Source: Betaproteobacteria bacterium
GTDB taxonomy: Bacteria; Pseudomonadota; Gammaproteobacteria; Burkholderiales; Gallionellaceae
Length of the DNA: 64,000 bases
Direction: 5' to 3'
NCBI GenBank assembly: GCA_021413765.1
Contig: JAIOPT010000011.1
Coordinates: 1-64,000, forward strand
Shown: piece after piece, positions 32,681-43,748 of the stretch
How the letters are laid out: every line of letters begins with the position of its first letter
Numbering within the stretch: position 1 is the first letter of the stretch
Translations under genes and position numbers: made by a program
The notes under the pieces: generated by a model
The model's database searches: none
What the model saw: only the letters and a program-made list of their open reading frames with translations
What the model was told of the DNA's origin: nothing

Positions 32681-32701
32681 TTCTCATAACATTTATGAGA
32701 A
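32681..32701. promoter_or_regulatory. Perfect 9-bp inverted repeat TTCTCATAA-CAT-TTATGAGAA upstream of the M23 peptidase
   Basis: Read directly; ends 21 bp before the ATG at 32723. Confidence 0.6.
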
Positions 32702-32722
32702 TGCGGTAGCCAGGAGACGTAA

Positions 32723-34036
32723 ATGTTAAGCCCAAACAACCTGACACAAGAAAAAAAATTAAAGCTACGTTGGCTCGTTGCTTTATCCAGCCTACCCTTG
32801 CTTGGCGTGGTCACTGCATTTGGAATTGTACCGCAGCCTGACAATACCTATACACCCCTTACAATGGTCGCAGAAGAAATCGTCCTGCCCCATGACACTC
32901 TAACTCTTACTAGTGCTACCAATTCCAAGGCCACCACATTCTGGCGCAATGAACGCGTACAACGTGGGGATACAGTAACTGAGCTCCTGCGCCGTATGCA
33001 AGTAGAAGACTCCTCTGCAAGCGAATATCTGCGTCGCGATCAAGCCGCAGCATCCTTCCGCCAACTTGCCGTAGGTAAATTTGTGCAAGCTGAAACCAAT
33101 GCGGATGGTAGTCTTATAGCGTTGCGTTACCTTGATAATAAAGGCAGCCAGATTGTTATTGAGAAAGGGGTCAGCGGCCTCAAAACCAGCATACAGCCCC
33201 CCCTGCTTGAACAACGTCTGCTCATGCGTTCTGGCGAGATTAGCAGCACTTTGTTTGCTGCGACCGATGCAATTGGTCTGCCGGAATCGACCGCCAACCA
33301 ATTGGCTGAAATTTTTGGTAGCGATATTGACTTCCATCGTGACCTACGCAAAGGAGATAAATTCAGCGTGGTTTACGAAATGGATTACAACAACGGCGAG
33401 CCGGTTCGTGCTGGACGTATTCGGGCTGCCGAATTCATCAATCAAGGCGTGAGCTACCGCGTGGTGTACTTCAAGGCTGACAGCAGCCATGGTGATTATT
33501 ACACACCAGATGGTAAGAGCATACGGAAGGCATTTTTGCGCTCACCACTTGAATTTTCACGCGTTAGTTCTGGTTTCAGTCTGTCGCGCTTTCACCCGGT
33601 GCTGAACACTTGGCGTGCGCATAAAGGCGTGGATTACGCCGCAGCGCTAGGTACTAAGGTTAAGGTAACTGCCGATGGGACTGTATCCTTTGTCGGCAAA
33701 CAAGGCGGTTATGGTAATGTTGTGATGGTGGAGCATCAGAGCCGACACACCACCGTGTATGGACATTTATCTCGTTTTGCAAGTGGCTTGCGCCGCGGCC
33801 AGCGTGTGGGGCAGGGGGATATTATTGGTTTTGTCGGTATGACTGGCTTGGCCACGGGGCCGCACTTGCATTATGAATTCATGGTTAATGCTCAACATCG
33901 CGACCCCTTGCGTGTTGCGTTGCCGAATGCCGCCCCACTAGACAATATGCAGAAGCTTGCCTTCCAAGAAGCTACCCGCAGCCTGACCGCACGCTTAGGC
34001 TTGTTGCGCGACACTAATTTGGCTAAACTTGACTGA
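32723..34036 (+). CDS. M23 family peptidoglycan DD-metallopeptidase (MepM-like)
   Basis: HKGVDYAAALGTKVKVTADGTVSFVGKQGGYGNVVMVEHQSRHTTVYGHLSRF; GLATGPHLHYEF. Confidence 0.93.
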   Translation: MLSPNNLTQEKKLKLRWLVALSSLPLLGVVTAFGIVPQPDNTYTPLTMVAEEIVLPHDTLTLTSATNSKATTFWRNERVQRGDTVTELLRRMQVEDSSASEYLRRDQAAASFRQLAVGKFVQAETNADGSLIALRYLDNKGSQIVIEKGVSGLKTSIQPPLLEQRLLMRSGEISSTLFAATDAIGLPESTANQLAEIFGSDIDFHRDLRKGDKFSVVYEMDYNNGEPVRAGRIRAAEFINQGVSYRVVYFKADSSHGDYYTPDGKSIRKAFLRSPLEFSRVSSGFSLSRFHPVLNTWRAHKGVDYAAALGTKVKVTADGTVSFVGKQGGYGNVVMVEHQSRHTTVYGHLSRFASGLRRGQRVGQGDIIGFVGMTGLATGPHLHYEFMVNAQHRDPLRVALPNAAPLDNMQKLAFQEATRSLTARLGLLRDTNLAKLD

Positions 34037-35165
34037 ACAAAGTCGCGTTAAGCAGATTCAAATAGCTCAGAATCGTTCTGAGTTATATATAGGCATCATG
34101 TCTGGCACCAGCCTAGACGGTATTGATGTTGTCTTAGTTGATTTCTCCACCAGCTCCCCCAGGTTGCTCGCCACCCACTTCCAAGCTTACGGAAGGAAGC
34201 TCAAAGACGCGCTACTAGTCCTACACCACCCTGCAAATGATGAGCTACATCAGATGCAGTTAATCAGTAATGAGTTGGCGAGCTTGTATGCGGCAGCAAC
34301 GGCAATCTTACTGCGAACAGCAAATATCACGCTTGATCATGTACGAGCTATTGGCTGCCACGGACAGACTATACGCCATTGCCCGAGCCAAGGTTATACT
34401 CTGCAACTGGGCAATGCGGCCTTGCTGGCCGAATTGAGCGGCATTACTGTAGTTAGTGATTTCCGCAGCCGTGACATTGCCGCAGGAGGACAGGGCGCCC
34501 CGCTCGTTCCCGCTTTCCACGACAGGTTATTGCGTCACCCAAGCATTCATCGTGTGATTGTGAATATCGGTGGCATCAGTAACCTTACTGACCTTCCACC
34601 TAAGCGTCATACTACAGGCTTCGATTGTGGCCCAGGCAACATGTTGATGGATGCATGGATTGCTCTACAGTGTGGGGAGCTTTATGATCAGGATGGTGCG
34701 TGGGCTGCCAGCGGACAGATCATTCCAGCGCTGCTACAGACGCTGCTGGACGAACCTTTTTTGCATGCCGTGCCGCCAAAAAGCAGTGGGCGTGATTTGT
34801 TTAACTTGGCTTGGCTGAACAGCAAACTACGAGGTGACGAAGCGCCTGTCGATGTACAGGCTACTCTGCTCGCATTCAGCAGTCGCGTTATTTCAGACGC
34901 AATCCATCTTTTTTGTGGCGGCGCGCAAGAGGTTTATTTGTGTGGTGGTGGTGCACATAATCAAGCTTTAGTGCGAAACATGCGCATCTCCTTGCCGGAT
35001 TGCCTCATTCAAGCGACTGACACACTAGGCATGGGTGTTGATTGGCTGGAAGCTATCGCTTTTGCCTGGCTGGCACAGCAGCGTTTACAAGGTGATGCCG
35101 TCAATTTGACCGCCGTTACTGGTGCACGCCATCCCTGCATACTAGGCGCGATTTATTCGGTTTAA
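34029..35165 (+). CDS. anmK: Anhydro-N-acetylmuramic acid kinase
   Basis: YIGIMSGTSLDGIDVVLVDF; GCHGQTIRH; FDCGPGNMLMDAWI; LCGGGAHNQALV. Confidence 0.96.
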   Translation: MTEQSRVKQIQIAQNRSELYIGIMSGTSLDGIDVVLVDFSTSSPRLLATHFQAYGRKLKDALLVLHHPANDELHQMQLISNELASLYAAATAILLRTANITLDHVRAIGCHGQTIRHCPSQGYTLQLGNAALLAELSGITVVSDFRSRDIAAGGQGAPLVPAFHDRLLRHPSIHRVIVNIGGISNLTDLPPKRHTTGFDCGPGNMLMDAWIALQCGELYDQDGAWAASGQIIPALLQTLLDEPFLHAVPPKSSGRDLFNLAWLNSKLRGDEAPVDVQATLLAFSSRVISDAIHLFCGGAQEVYLCGGGAHNQALVRNMRISLPDCLIQATDTLGMGVDWLEAIAFAWLAQQRLQGDAVNLTAVTGARHPCILGAIYSV

Positions 35166-35338
35166 TTTCTTTTCATTTGTGATGGCAGTCGTAGCTTCTT
35201 TGCTGGGAATCTCATGCCAGCTGCGTGTTTGCTCTTATCTATTGGAAGTGTAAGGCAGTTTTAACAGGCAATTGCGACATAACCCACTTAATTCGACTCC
35301 AGTTTGTTCGCTTTAGGCTCATACCACATTAGACAATG

Positions 35339-36484
35339 CTATTTAGCGATGTGCTTGCTTTCGATAGGTACAATATAGCCATCTGTGTACCACAGATAAA
35401 GCAATTCAAGTGCTTCCCCCGATAGGCCCGCAGTGAAGTCGAGCTGGCGCGCATCGGCGAGAGAACGTAATTCTCGATAAGCGTATTTGCCGACGATGTG
35501 TGCCGTACCGTTAATGAATACCACACCGTTATGACATAACATCTGCGTTTTCAGAGCCATCGCCACGCCGCGGGTTTGTACCGCTTGTTTGAAGCGAGCA
35601 CGACTAAGTGGCTTCACAGGCGGATCAAAAAATATATGCGGCTTAGGGTCGCTGAGATAGCTACCGATGAAATTGGCAATGTCGCGCTTAGTCCATTGTA
35701 CCCGCCGGATGATCTGCTCCACTTGACGAAGCATATCTGTGCCAATTTCTGAGGGATGGCGTTGAACTTTTAGATCTGGATCGGCATACATGCCGTCCAA
35801 GCAAACCCGATCCTGCAAGTACACCAGAAACTGTTCCGCCAATTCCTGATAGGTCGGGGTGCGGAAACCAATGGAATACGTCATGCAATCACTCTCGGCG
35901 ATGCCATTATGAGCATAATGCGGCGGCAGATAGAGCATGTCGCCTGGTGCTAGCACCCATTCCTCTTCCACTTGGAAGTGTTGCAGAATCCTCAATGGGG
36001 CGCCTTCTACCAAAGTATGATCCTGCTGCGCAGAAATTTGCCAGCGACGATGCCCCGAGCCTTGTAAAAGAAACACATCATAAGAATCGAAATGCGGGCC
36101 AACGCCTCCCCCTTTGGGGGCATAACTCACCATCAGGTCATCCAAACGCGCATGCGGTATGAAGCTGAAATTTTGCAATAGCGCGGCAGCTGTTGGCAGG
36201 TGCTGATTAACTCCTTGCACCAGCACAGTCCACTTACTCTTTCCCAAGCTATCGAACTTTGTCGCTTTAAATGGACCATCTTGCACTTGCCACTGACCGT
36301 GCCGTTGGGTTACGAGGCGTGACTGCACATCTTCAGTACAAGCCAAGGCGAATAACTGCAACTGATCAAGCAACCCATTGAATTGCGAGAATGCCTGGCG
36401 AATGAGTAAGGGTTTTTTTTGCCAGTAATCGCGCAAAAACTCCTTTGTCGTTAACCCGCCAAGCATGGAGGAATCGGTTTTCAT
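35339..36484 (-). CDS. JmjC/cupin-domain protein, ribosomal L16 hydroxylase (RoxA/YcfD)-like
   Basis: MVSYAPKGGGVGPHFDSYDVFLLQGSGHRRWQI; LPPHYAHNGIAESDCMTYSIGFRTPTYQEL. Confidence 0.9.
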   Translation of the reverse strand: MKTDSSMLGGLTTKEFLRDYWQKKPLLIRQAFSQFNGLLDQLQLFALACTEDVQSRLVTQRHGQWQVQDGPFKATKFDSLGKSKWTVLVQGVNQHLPTAAALLQNFSFIPHARLDDLMVSYAPKGGGVGPHFDSYDVFLLQGSGHRRWQISAQQDHTLVEGAPLRILQHFQVEEEWVLAPGDMLYLPPHYAHNGIAESDCMTYSIGFRTPTYQELAEQFLVYLQDRVCLDGMYADPDLKVQRHPSEIGTDMLRQVEQIIRRVQWTKRDIANFIGSYLSDPKPHIFFDPPVKPLSRARFKQAVQTRGVAMALKTQMLCHNGVVFINGTAHIVGKYAYRELRSLADARQLDFTAGLSGEALELLYLWYTDGYIVPIESKHIAK

Positions 36485-36737
36485 AAAATATATTATACCG
36501 ATACCAATGCACACAAAAATACTTTCGTTCAAATGAAGCCAGATTTAATTTGCATTAAAAGTGCAACCTTTAGTGCGGGAATCATTTTGTAGGATAATTA
36601 ATAAATGTATCATATGGCGATTTGGTAATTTCGCAATAAATATGGACTATCTGAACTATTATTTTCAGATGCAGAATCTAAAGTCTGCATAAAATAGAGT
36701 ATGCTTTATGAAAAAATGGACGAAGATAAAGAGGAAG

Positions 36738-36872
36738 ATGAACATAAAAAATTTCAAACAGCCCCCCACTTTTGTGATCGACAAGCAAAGCAAGTTACGC
36801 CATGCCTTGCATAGTGTTCACGCACACGACCATGCCGATGAAATTCTAAATTTGATAAAGGAGTTGAAATGA
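36738..36872 (+). CDS. Small His-rich ORF (44 aa) overlapping the slyD start (ATGA)
   Basis: MNIKNFKQPPTFVIDKQSKLRHALHSVHAHDHADEILNLIKELK*; not in the ORF track (below the length cut-off); stop overlaps the slyD ATG. Confidence 0.45.
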   Translation: MNIKNFKQPPTFVIDKQSKLRHALHSVHAHDHADEILNLIKELK

Positions 36873-37354
36873 AAATTGCAAAAGACACTGTTGTATCGTT
36901 GCGCTATGAGTTATTTGATGCAAACGGCAGCCTGTTGGAAAAAACAGAAGACCCCATCAGCTATCTGCACGGTGGCTATGACGGCATATTTCCGACTGTG
37001 GAAGAAGCGCTACATGGCAAGGATGTAGGTGCTGAACTTAAAATTACGATGGAGCCAGACGATGCTTTTGGAGAGTATGAGCATGACCTAGTACGCGTTG
37101 AGCCGCGTAATTTGTTCCCGGATGAAATTACCATCGGCATGCAGTTCGAGGGGGGCGTGGAAGAGGGCGACGATGACGATTATTCGCTCTACACTGTTGT
37201 GGATGTAACTGATACCGAAGTGACCGTAGATGGTAATCACCCGCTAGCTGGCAAAACACTAAACTTTGTGGGTATCGTTACCAATGTGCGTGCTGCTACT
37301 GCCGAAGAGCTGGAGCATGGCCATACGCATGGCGAGGGCGGGCATCATCACTGA
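36869..37354 (+). CDS. slyD: FKBP-type peptidyl-prolyl isomerase SlyD-like, His-rich tail
   Basis: VVSLRYELFDANGSLLEKTEDPISYLHGGYDGIFPTVEEALHGKDVG; C-terminal HGHTHGEGGHHH. Confidence 0.93.
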   Translation: MKIAKDTVVSLRYELFDANGSLLEKTEDPISYLHGGYDGIFPTVEEALHGKDVGAELKITMEPDDAFGEYEHDLVRVEPRNLFPDEITIGMQFEGGVEEGDDDDYSLYTVVDVTDTEVTVDGNHPLAGKTLNFVGIVTNVRAATAEELEHGHTHGEGGHHH

Positions 37355-37484
37355 TACCACTTATTTATTTAATTACGATTGGTTGGTCAAATAGAACTGA
37401 ACATAGTACAGAAGCACAAAGGAAATTAACCAGAATGTAGCGCGATTAGGATAAAATGCTGCTGTCTAACAGCATCGATAATTC

Positions 37485-38579
37485 ATGTCCTCTACCAACC
37501 TTGTCGTAACACCTGAAAGCTTGCTCCGTCAAGAAGTACTCGATCTGCAAGTTTACCCTGTGTCCGATAGCACTGGCATGGTCAAATTGGATGCGATGGA
37601 GAATCCTTATCCATTGCCACAGTCATTGCGTGAGGAGATCGCCAGTCTGGTTGCGGATGCCCCCATTAACCGATACCCTGACGCCGATGCTCAGCGGCTA
37701 AAGGCCAGCATCCGCGCCGTGACCGGCTTGCCTCAGAGCTTGGATATGTTATTTGGAAACGGGTCGGATGAGATCATTCAATTGTTAGCGATGGCGGTCG
37801 CTAAACCGGGTGCTACATTATTGAGCGTCGAGCCGTCATTCGTGATGTATAAAATGATTGCGGCATTCACTGGGATGCAGTATGTCGGCGTGCCGCTGAC
37901 AGAAGAGTTTGCGCTGGACTTGCCTGCCATGCTGGCTGCCATGCAACATCATCAGCCTGCGCTAATATTTTTGTCTTATCCAAATAATCCCACTGGAAAT
38001 CTGTTTGATGCGGAAGCTATTGCTCAAATTATTGAGGCTGCCCCCGGCTTGGTGGTGGTGGATGAAGCCTATTATGCTTTTGCCAATGCTAGTTTGATTC
38101 CTATGTGGACGCGTTACCCAAATCTGCTGGTGATGCGCACATTCTCCAAGCTTGGCATGGCTGGTTTACGTCTGGGCTTTTTGGTGGGTAGCAAGGTGTG
38201 GCTAACACAGTTAGAAAAGCTCCGTTTGCCGTATAATATTAATATGCTGACGCAACGGGTGGCGGAAAAATTGTTGCAGTATCATGATGTGCTGCTGCGG
38301 CAGGCCGAGCAGATCAAACAGGATCGTGCTTGGTTATATGAGCGACTGGTTGGGGTGCCGGATGTGCGACCTTATATGAGTGACGCCAATTTCATCTTGT
38401 TCCGTGTGATGCATGCTGATAAGATTTTTCAGGGACTGAAAAAGCGGGGCGTGCTAATTAAAAACTTGAATAAATCCCACCAGCTATTGGTTGATTGTCT
38501 GCGCGTTACGGTGGGCACTCCGCAGGAGAATGAGCAGTTCATCAGGGCATTGCAGGAAAGTATTCATCAATTTGTTTAG
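37485..38579 (+). CDS. hisC: Histidinol-phosphate aminotransferase
   Basis: [54 protein letters not shown]. Confidence 0.95.
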   Translation: MSSTNLVVTPESLLRQEVLDLQVYPVSDSTGMVKLDAMENPYPLPQSLREEIASLVADAPINRYPDADAQRLKASIRAVTGLPQSLDMLFGNGSDEIIQLLAMAVAKPGATLLSVEPSFVMYKMIAAFTGMQYVGVPLTEEFALDLPAMLAAMQHHQPALIFLSYPNNPTGNLFDAEAIAQIIEAAPGLVVVDEAYYAFANASLIPMWTRYPNLLVMRTFSKLGMAGLRLGFLVGSKVWLTQLEKLRLPYNINMLTQRVAEKLLQYHDVLLRQAEQIKQDRAWLYERLVGVPDVRPYMSDANFILFRVMHADKIFQGLKKRGVLIKNLNKSHQLLVDCLRVTVGTPQENEQFIRALQESIHQFV

Positions 38580-38599
38580 GCTATCCGTTAGGGAAAATT

Positions 38600-39187
38600 A
38601 TGCGTAGTGCGCAGGTTGCTCGTAACACCCTGGAAACTCAGATCACCATCAAGCTGGATTTAGATGGTAGCGGCAAGGTCAAATTCGATACCGGATTGCC
38701 TTTTCTCGAGCATATGCTTGATCAAGTTGCACGTCATGGCATGATTGATTTGGACATCGTTGCCAAGGGTGATCTTCACATTGATGCGCATCACACAGTC
38801 GAGGATATCGGCATCACTCTTGGTCAAGCATTTAACCAAGCGGTAGAAGACAAAAAGGGATTGCGTCGTTACGGCCATGCTTATGTGCCACTAGATGAAG
38901 CGTTGTCGCGCGTAGTGCTGGATATTTCCGGTCGCCCCGGTTTGGTATTTAATGTGAATTTTGTGCGTTCCAACATAGGTGAATTTGATGTGGACTTGGT
39001 CCATGAATTTTTCCAAGGCTTCGTCAATCATGCGCTGGTAACATTGCATATCGACAATCTGGTTGGTAAAAATGCTCACCACCAGGCGGAAACTGTGTTC
39101 AAGGCATTCGGTCGTGCTTTGCGCATGGCGCTGGAAGTCGACCCTCGTATGGCAGGCATGATGCCCTCCACGAAGGGTACACTGTAG
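38600..39187 (+). CDS. hisB: Imidazoleglycerol-phosphate dehydratase
   Basis: [54 protein letters not shown]. Confidence 0.96.
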   Translation: MRSAQVARNTLETQITIKLDLDGSGKVKFDTGLPFLEHMLDQVARHGMIDLDIVAKGDLHIDAHHTVEDIGITLGQAFNQAVEDKKGLRRYGHAYVPLDEALSRVVLDISGRPGLVFNVNFVRSNIGEFDVDLVHEFFQGFVNHALVTLHIDNLVGKNAHHQAETVFKAFGRALRMALEVDPRMAGMMPSTKGTL

Positions 39188-39295
39188 AGACTCTTAAGAC
39201 GCTTCAATAAACAAAGCAATAAATAAGATAATGTGCTCAATAAAATTGAGTGTTGCATGCCATGGATCTAGGTTTTTAAAAAGTCACTTGCAGCT

Positions 39296-39931
39296 ATGGT
39301 AGATATCGCGATAATTGATTACGGCATGGGCAATCTACGCTCGGTGCACCAAGCATTGCGTACTGTTGCACCAGCTGCGTCTATCGTGGTGACCGACGAT
39401 CCGCAAGAAGTCGTACAGGCGGGGCGTGTGGTTTTCCCTGGTCAAGGTGCAATGCCAGACTGTATTCGCGAACTGGAGGCGCGTGGGTTGCGTGCGGCAG
39501 TACTGCATGCAGCACGGACCAAGCCTTTTCTCGGCATCTGTATCGGCCTGCAAATGCTGTTTGAACACAGCGAAGAAGGTGATATTTCGGGATTAGCCAT
39601 CCTGCCTGGCAAGGTAGTGCGCTTCGCCAGCAATTTGTGCGATGTACAGAATAATAAGCTGAAGGTGCCGCATATGGGGTGGAATCAAGTGCAGCATGGC
39701 AACCATCCGTTATGGGAAGGCATAGATCAAAACGCGCGCTTTTATTTTGTGCACAGTTACTATGTATGTCCACAGGATGCGCAGTTTGTGCAGGCTACTA
39801 GTTGCTACCCACAACCGTTTGTATGTGCCGTGGCGCGCGATAATTTATTTGCCGTGCAGTTTCATCCAGAGAAGAGCCAAGGTGCCGGACTGATGTTGCT
39901 GAAAAATTTTGTGAATTGGGTACCGGTTTAA
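39296..39931 (+). CDS. hisH: Imidazole glycerol phosphate synthase subunit HisH
   Basis: [46 protein letters not shown]. Confidence 0.96.
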   Translation: MVDIAIIDYGMGNLRSVHQALRTVAPAASIVVTDDPQEVVQAGRVVFPGQGAMPDCIRELEARGLRAAVLHAARTKPFLGICIGLQMLFEHSEEGDISGLAILPGKVVRFASNLCDVQNNKLKVPHMGWNQVQHGNHPLWEGIDQNARFYFVHSYYVCPQDAQFVQATSCYPQPFVCAVARDNLFAVQFHPEKSQGAGLMLLKNFVNWVPV

Positions 39932-39965
39932 TTTATTTTATTTTTTCATCTTGTATAGTGCTGCC

Positions 39966-40715
39966 ATGCTGATTATTCCCGCGATTGATTTAAAAGATGG
40001 ACATTGCGTACGCCTGCGCCAAGGGGTGATGGAAGGCGCCACGGTGTTTTCCGAAGACCCTGCAGCGATGGCGCTACATTGGTTAACACAGGGCGCGCGC
40101 CGCCTACATCTTGTTGATCTGAATGGCGCTTTTGCTGGCAAGCCGAAGAATGAGGCGGCTGTCCGCAGTATCGTGGAAGCGGTTGGGCTGGATGTGCCAA
40201 TTCAGTTAGGTGGTGGTATTCGCGATCTGGAAACCATAGAACGCTACCTCGATATTGGAGTAGCTTATGTCATTATAGGCACTGCAGCGGTGAAGACTCC
40301 GGGCTTTCTGCATGAAGCTTGCGATGCTTTTCCAGGTCACATCATGGTAGGACTCGATGCCAATGCTGGCAAGGTGGCAGTGGACGGCTGGTCAAAAGTG
40401 ACTGGACATGATGTTCTTGACCTGGCTAAGCGTTTTGAAGGTTATGGCATTGAAGCCATCATTTATACTGACATCGGGCGTGATGGCATGTTATCCGGTG
40501 TAAATATTCCTGCCACTGTGGAACTGGCGCGTGAACTTACTGTACCAGTGATTGCCAGCGGCGGTATAACCAATCTCGACGATGTGTATGCGCTGTGCGC
40601 GGTACAGGACAATGGTATTGCTGGCGCGATAACTGGTCGGGCCATCTATGAAGAGACTTTGAACTTTGCCGAGGCACAAAAATTGGCGGATAAATTAACA
40701 ACAAATAGAATTTGA
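39966..40715 (+). CDS. hisA: Phosphoribosylformimino-5-aminoimidazole carboxamide ribotide isomerase
   Basis: [50 protein letters not shown]. Confidence 0.96.
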   Translation: MLIIPAIDLKDGHCVRLRQGVMEGATVFSEDPAAMALHWLTQGARRLHLVDLNGAFAGKPKNEAAVRSIVEAVGLDVPIQLGGGIRDLETIERYLDIGVAYVIIGTAAVKTPGFLHEACDAFPGHIMVGLDANAGKVAVDGWSKVTGHDVLDLAKRFEGYGIEAIIYTDIGRDGMLSGVNIPATVELARELTVPVIASGGITNLDDVYALCAVQDNGIAGAITGRAIYEETLNFAEAQKLADKLTTNRI

Positions 40716-40763
40716 AGAGCTAAGCGTCGAGGTTTCTATTCTCTCTTCACTCACTTAAATAAT

Positions 40764-41522
40764 ATGCTGGCTAAACGTATCATTCCTTGTTTAGACGTAA
40801 CCGCTGGCCGCGTGGTCAAGGGCGTCAACTTTGTTGAGTTGCGCGATGCAGGCGACCCAGTAGAAATCGCACGCCGATATGACGAGCAGGGCGCAGACGA
40901 GTTAACTTTTCTAGACATCACCGCCAGTTCCGATGACCGTGGAATTCTGTTTCGCATCATTGAGCAGGTGGCCGAGCAGGTTTTTATTCCCCTCACTGTG
41001 GGTGGCGGTGTCCGCCAAGTGGAAGATGTCCGCAACCTGCTTAACGCGGGTGCTGACAAGGTAAGCATCAACACATCTGCCGTGCTCAACCCGCAACTGG
41101 TGGCAGACGCGGCAGGGCGATATGGCTCGCAATGTATCGTGGTGGCAATAGATGCCAAACAGGTTCAGCCTGGTCGTTGGGAAGTGTTCACCCATGGCGG
41201 ACGCCAGGCGACCGGCCTGGATGTGGTGGAATGGGCTAAGAAGTTGCAGGCACTGGGCGCGGGAGAAATCCTGCTTACGAGTATGGATCGCGACGGCAGC
41301 AAAATTGGTTACGATTTACAGCTTACTCGCGCGGTAACTGATGCGCTGGAAATTCCCCTCATCGCCAGCGGCGGAGCAGGAACGTTACAGCACTTGGTGG
41401 ACGGTGTGAAGCTGGGTGGCGCGGATGCGGTGTTGGCGGCCAGTATTTTTCACTATGGCGAATTCACGATACAACAAGCCAAGCAATATATGGCGCAACA
41501 AGGTATTGAGGTGCGGTTATGA
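40764..41522 (+). CDS. hisF: Imidazole glycerol phosphate synthase subunit HisF
   Basis: [54 protein letters not shown]. Confidence 0.97.
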   Translation: MLAKRIIPCLDVTAGRVVKGVNFVELRDAGDPVEIARRYDEQGADELTFLDITASSDDRGILFRIIEQVAEQVFIPLTVGGGVRQVEDVRNLLNAGADKVSINTSAVLNPQLVADAAGRYGSQCIVVAIDAKQVQPGRWEVFTHGGRQATGLDVVEWAKKLQALGAGEILLTSMDRDGSKIGYDLQLTRAVTDALEIPLIASGGAGTLQHLVDGVKLGGADAVLAASIFHYGEFTIQQAKQYMAQQGIEVRL

Positions 41523-41914
41523 GCGATACCTGGTTGAATAAAATAAGCTGGGCGGCAGATGGTTTGGTGCCAGTCATCGCACAGGATGCAAGTACAGGAT
41601 GCGTGTTGATGATGGCGTGGATGAACCGCGAGGCGTTTAAGCGCACCGTCCAGTCGGGCGAGGCGACATATTGGTCGCGCTCGCGTAAAAAGCTGTGGCA
41701 TAAGGGTGAAGAATCCGGCCATATTCAGCGGGTGCAGGAAATCCGCCTTGATTGCGATGGCGATGTAATTTTATTGAAAGTGGAGCAGGCTGGCGGAATT
41801 GCCTGTCATACCGGGCGAGCCAGTTGTTTTTTTAGTCGCCTGGAAAAAGATAGGTGGGTGGAAGTCGACCCGGTGCTTAAAGAGCCCGACGAAATTTACC
41901 AGAAAAAATCATAA
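41519..41914 (+). CDS. hisI: Phosphoribosyl-AMP cyclohydrolase
   Basis: [56 protein letters not shown]. Confidence 0.96.
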   Translation: MSDTWLNKISWAADGLVPVIAQDASTGCVLMMAWMNREAFKRTVQSGEATYWSRSRKKLWHKGEESGHIQRVQEIRLDCDGDVILLKVEQAGGIACHTGRASCFFSRLEKDRWVEVDPVLKEPDEIYQKKS

Positions 41915-41917
41915 GCA

Positions 41918-42247
41918 ATGACTAACGATATTCTGCAAAAACTGATGGAAACAATAGTGGCGCGCAAAGGCGCAGCAGTTGAAAGCTCATATGTAGCTAA
42001 GCTGTTTAGTAAAGGTGAAGATGCTATCTTGAAAAAAGTCGGCGAAGAAGCCACCGAAGTGCTGCTGGCCGCTAAAAGCGGCGATAAACAACATTTGGTA
42101 TATGAAACCGCTGATCTGTGGTTTCATTGTATGGTAATGCTGGCGCAGCATGGCTTATGCGTAAATGATGTGTTGAATGAGTTAGCGCAACGAGTAGGGG
42201 TTTCTGGACTTGATGAGAAGGCTAGTCGTAAGGGTAACGCCTCCTAG
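41918..42247 (+). CDS. hisE: Phosphoribosyl-ATP diphosphatase
   Basis: [33 protein letters not shown]...[17 protein letters not shown]. Confidence 0.95.
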   Translation: MTNDILQKLMETIVARKGAAVESSYVAKLFSKGEDAILKKVGEEATEVLLAAKSGDKQHLVYETADLWFHCMVMLAQHGLCVNDVLNELAQRVGVSGLDEKASRKGNAS

Positions 42248-42351
42248 ATTTTATTTATTCATTGCCAGGTGTGAGTTTGCCGGTATGGCACATGTCTACT
42301 GGTTCACGTCATCAGATTATCAGGAGTTGGAGTGAGGTCTAGGAGGAAAGA

Positions 42352-42696
42352 GTGGATGACTGTATTTTTTGCAAGATAGTTCGCGGTGAAATCCCTTCCC
42401 GAAAGGTGTATGATGACGGTGAATTGCTTGCCTTCCACGACATCAACCCAATCGCGCAGGTGCATATCATGTTGATCCCCAAGCTGCACTTGGCATCACT
42501 GATGGAAGCAAATGATAGTCATATGGCGCTACTTGGAAAAATGTTGTTGTTGACGCCTAAATTGGCAAAAGAGCAGGGGTTGAACAACGGCTTTCGCACC
42601 GTCATAAACACTGGCAGCGGTGGAGGGCAAGAAGTGTTTCACCTGCATATTCATATCATCGGCGGAAATATTCCACCCATGGTGCGGCGGGATTAA
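42352..42696 (+). CDS. HIT family protein (histidine triad nucleotide-binding)
   Basis: [38 protein letters not shown] triad. Confidence 0.95.
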   Translation: MDDCIFCKIVRGEIPSRKVYDDGELLAFHDINPIAQVHIMLIPKLHLASLMEANDSHMALLGKMLLLTPKLAKEQGLNNGFRTVINTGSGGGQEVFHLHIHIIGGNIPPMVRRD

Positions 42697-42725
42697 CGCC
42701 ACTTAAACTTTTAGGAGAAATAAAA

Positions 42726-42959
42726 ATGGGTTCATTCAGCATTTGGCACTGGTTGATTGTATTATTAGTTGTTATTCTTATATTTGGTACCAAGAAACTG
42801 CGCAATATGGGCAGCGATCTGGGAGGCGCGATGAAGGGCTTTAAAGAAGGTATGCGCTCAGAGCCAGAAGTGTCTAAAGATGACACCCAAAAGCAAGTGG
42901 AGCAGGGTGGTCAGACCATCGAAGGTGAAGTTAAAAACAAGAGTCACACCAACGCATAA
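42726..42959 (+). CDS. tatA: Sec-independent protein translocase TatA
   Basis: [43 protein letters not shown]. Confidence 0.96.
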   Translation: MGSFSIWHWLIVLLVVILIFGTKKLRNMGSDLGGAMKGFKEGMRSEPEVSKDDTQKQVEQGGQTIEGEVKNKSHTNA

Positions 42960-42974
42960 ACCGACTTAACAGCC

Positions 42975-43748
42975 ATGTTTGATGTTAATTTTTCCGAGAT
43001 GATGGTGATTGCGGTGGTCGCCTTCATCGTCATCGGCCCGGAACGTCTGCCCAAGGTGGCGCGTACTCTCGGTCATTTGCTGGGCCGTGGGCAACGTTAC
43101 ATTAGCAGCGTCAAGGCTGACATCGCGCGGGACATAGGGATTGAGGAGTTGCGTCAGTTGCAGGAAAAGGTGCAAAAGGAATATAAGACTGCCGAAGAAG
43201 CAGTGAATCAGGTCACACAAACCCTTAACCTGCATGCGCAAGAGGTCACTCAGTCTCTCAATCAGCAAGTGGAGCAGGCTAGGGAGGGCATCAATCAACA
43301 ATCGCAATTGAATTCTGATGTGCAACCCACCGTGCAGCAGAGCACTTCAGAGCAGAAAAATTTCCCCAAGGCTAGCGAAAGAGATATGGGCGCGCCACCA
43401 TTGAGTAAACAAGGTGGCGACAATATCGAAGGTTCAGTGCATGCGAGTGGTGTAAGCTCGGCAGATGAGCTTGAATTTAAAACGCTTTCATCAGCATATC
43501 AAGAGGCGACACGTAATTTATATGCTCAGCAAGAGGCGGCTCGTAAATTGCATGTTGAGGAGGAGAAATTGCGTCAGTTGAGGCAAAAAGCAGATCAGCA
43601 AGTCAGTATTAACGATCAGACAGTGGCGCAGGATCAGTTAGTGCAGCAATCTCTTAGTGCCGTAACTCAATCTAAACAAGCCAGCGTGCAGCAGGTACAG
43701 CCCGAGTTGCAGATTACTCCCGAGCAAAAAAGATTCCCCATTGATTAA
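42975..43748 (+). CDS. tatB: Sec-independent protein translocase TatB (long Gln-rich tail)
   Basis: MFDVNFSEMMVIAVVAFIVIGPERLPKVARTLG. Confidence 0.95.
   Translation: MFDVNFSEMMVIAVVAFIVIGPERLPKVARTLGHLLGRGQRYISSVKADIARDIGIEELRQLQEKVQKEYKTAEEAVNQVTQTLNLHAQEVTQSLNQQVEQAREGINQQSQLNSDVQPTVQQSTSEQKNFPKASERDMGAPPLSKQGGDNIEGSVHASGVSSADELEFKTLSSAYQEATRNLYAQQEAARKLHVEEEKLRQLRQKADQQVSINDQTVAQDQLVQQSLSAVTQSKQASVQQVQPELQITPEQKRFPID

Noticed and set aside
42975-43748. TatB long Gln-rich tail as a fused novel domain
   Set aside because: Extended low-complexity coiled-coil tails are common in TatB; no separate domain is evident.
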